Assembly: GCA_022572525.1 (NCBI GenBank)
Contig: JACZVS010000030.1
Coordinates: 1 to 6,397, forward strand
Direction: 5' to 3'
DNA: 6,397 bases
Source: Nanobdellota archaeon
Lineage (GTDB): Archaea; Nanobdellota; Nanobdellia; Pacearchaeales; UBA12030
Part shown: piece by piece, positions 6,101-6,397 of the stretch
Layout of the letters: each line of letters starts with the position of its first letter
Position numbering within the stretch: position 1 is the stretch's first letter
The notes under the pieces: model-generated
What the model was told of the DNA's origin: nothing
What the model saw: the letters and a program-made list of their open reading frames with translations, nothing else
Database searches by the model: none
Program-made: the position numbers and the translations under genes

Positions 6101-6397
6101 TTGTTATTGATATGGAAGTAATATGGCTTCTCAACCTTTACTTTTCCTTGCTTTGTGCCACAATGAGGGCACTTCTTAGCAGTCCTAGCTTTTGCAATCC
6201 TTTCTTTTTGCTTTAACCTAACTGTATCTTCCTCTTTAAGTAGAATCCTTGCACACTCTTCACAAGTAGCTTTTATTACTTTAACATCAGTCTTCCCGTT
6301 GAGGTATTCATACATTGGAATATAATCAGTATGCAGCAATTCACTTTGCGCCATATTTTCCTTTACAACTAAAATCTGGGCCAATTCACTTTCCGAT
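3109..6397 (-). CDS. rpoA: DNA-directed RNA polymerase subunit A, fused A'-A'' (5' end beyond the window)
   Basis: The largest RNA polymerase subunit, holding the catalytic Mg site. Numbering from the in-frame TTG at 6384 (the frame is open to the edge, so this is not a claimed start), 1091 residues include: half-site CEEC (41-44) and CPHC (72-75), a likely zinc site; PPVTVRPSITLE (135-146); switch-2 region KGKEGRIRHNLAGKRVDFSS (223-242); NRHPSLHR (338-345); the catalytic loop NADFDGDEM (372-380, Asp 374/376/378); SGARGSPVN (626-634); bridge-helix region TPTEFFFSAITGRDS to SGYLYRRL (686-718). Trigger-loop region PGEAIG to TLNVFHFAGVAE (763-794, His788) and the A'' C-terminus MTANGNV, ARAAFE, PVPVGTGLP follow in the same frame. 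Most archaea encode A' and A'' separately. Here only 12 residues join the two parts, so the tail of A' and head of A'' are missing. The first ~100 residues (clamp N-terminus) lie outside. Confidence 0.97.
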   Translation of the reverse strand, partial: SESELAQILVVKENMAQSELLHTDYIPMYEYLNGKTDVKVIKATCEECARILLKEEDTVRLKQKERIAKARTAKKCPHCGTKQGKVKVEKPYYFHINNKRVFPSTIRSMLERISDKDAALLGAIASRPENAILTLLLVPPVTVRPSITLETGERSEDDLTHKLSDIVRANQRLWENLNAGAPEVIIEDLWDLLQYHATTFFDNTISQVPPARHRSGQPLKTLTERIKGKEGRIRHNLAGKRVDFSSRTVVSSDPFIRIDEVGIPIQIAKTLTVPERVTSSNIEKLKGHIKNGRTYPGANYIVRPDGRKKKITEELKDELINEIEIGYVVERHLRNRDILLFNRHPSLHRLSLMAHYAKILPGKTFRLNPAGTFPYNADFDGDEMNIHAPQTEEARSEAIQLLDVKNHLVTAKDGTNVLGCIEEAITGNYILTSDMQLDKDEAIQLIVESGAEIPKEAKRWPSVIDGKVVFSALLPKVTLKIKKVSIQDGKITRGVIDDEAIGIEKGKLILELTKSFNNEEVIGILERIFRLGCIVLTRKGFTVGLDDIRVKLEVETTGIIKDSYRKVADIIKNYEGEKLHPLPGKTIEETREIEIQQALDSIRKKIAGIILEKINREEERKNPVNIMIFSGARGSPVNRVQMGSLVGQQILWGKRVDLGFKGRTLSSFVKGDLMPAAHGFVASNFYSGLTPTEFFFSAITGRDSLMDTALRTPKSGYLYRRLANALQDIKVEYDGTIRDGASNIIQFLYGDDGISIEKAHLKEKITPGEAIGIITAQSFGEPSTQMTLNVFHFAGVAEFAITLGLPRLIELFDARKTPTTPVMEVYLKPDYNNEKDAEKVAAMIKEVSLKELASEIQINFTEMKIEIKLDSKSLRRHKLSHDAVALKLKEKDLGVRVTKEGLSIKPTGKVDYKELYKIKGKFDDVIIGGVKGVLEVLPIKRAGERDYVILTYGSNFGDVLKVKEVDGRKTRTNNIHEVASNLGIEAARQLIIDETKSVIEKQGISIDKKHFKLIADLMTANGNVLGITRTGIIKEKGSILARAAFETPIKHFVAATLSGEKDILASVIENVIINQPVPVGTGLPGLLVKVGGKLA

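Noticed and set aside
6352..6384. TTG at 6384 or ATG at 6354 as the true rpoA start
   Set aside because: The frame is open to the window edge and the conserved first zinc site and clamp N-terminus of A' have not yet appeared, so the gene most likely begins outside the window.

Overview
This window is archaeal, A+T-rich chromosomal DNA. Six co-directional genes, all on the minus strand, make up the classical archaeal RNA polymerase / 'str' cluster. In transcription order (right to left) they are: RNA polymerase large subunit (3109-6397, running off the right edge), ribosomal protein eL30 (2821-3090), a NusA-like two-KH-domain protein (2313-2732), ribosomal protein uS12 (1833-2255), ribosomal protein uS7 (1204-1791) and translation elongation factor aEF-2 (1-1162, running off the left edge). 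I see no RNA genes, mobile elements or CRISPR, and no gene on the plus strand. No gene-free stretch exceeds 88 bases.

The organism is an archaeon. The order rpoA - rpl30e - nusA - rps12 - rps7 - fusA, the eL30 gene, the stand-alone KH-only NusA and the BRE/TATA-type promoter signals all fit Archaea and not Bacteria. The EF-2 and S7 sequences look euryarchaeal or DPANN-like to my eye, and the short proteins hint at a compact, DPANN-like genome. Placement below domain level is a guess.

The most unusual feature is the polymerase. The A' and A'' parts, separate genes in most archaea, form one continuous reading frame. The A'-tail / A''-head segment that normally lies between the bridge-helix region and the trigger loop is reduced to 12 residues. 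This is therefore a fused subunit that has also lost the intervening domain material. The segment ahead of the second zinc site is atypical too.

The intergenic gaps suggest the cluster is divided into several transcription units. There are TATA-like elements ahead of nusA, rps12 and fusA. The fusA TATA box is nearly perfect and lies about 25 bases ahead of the ATG, which predicts a leaderless mRNA. Only nusA has a clear Shine-Dalgarno. A perfect 10-bp hairpin overlaps the S12 stop codon in the S12-S7 gap. Functionally the cluster joins transcription (RNAP, NusA) with translation (eL30, uS12, uS7, EF-2), which supports co-expression of the growth machinery.
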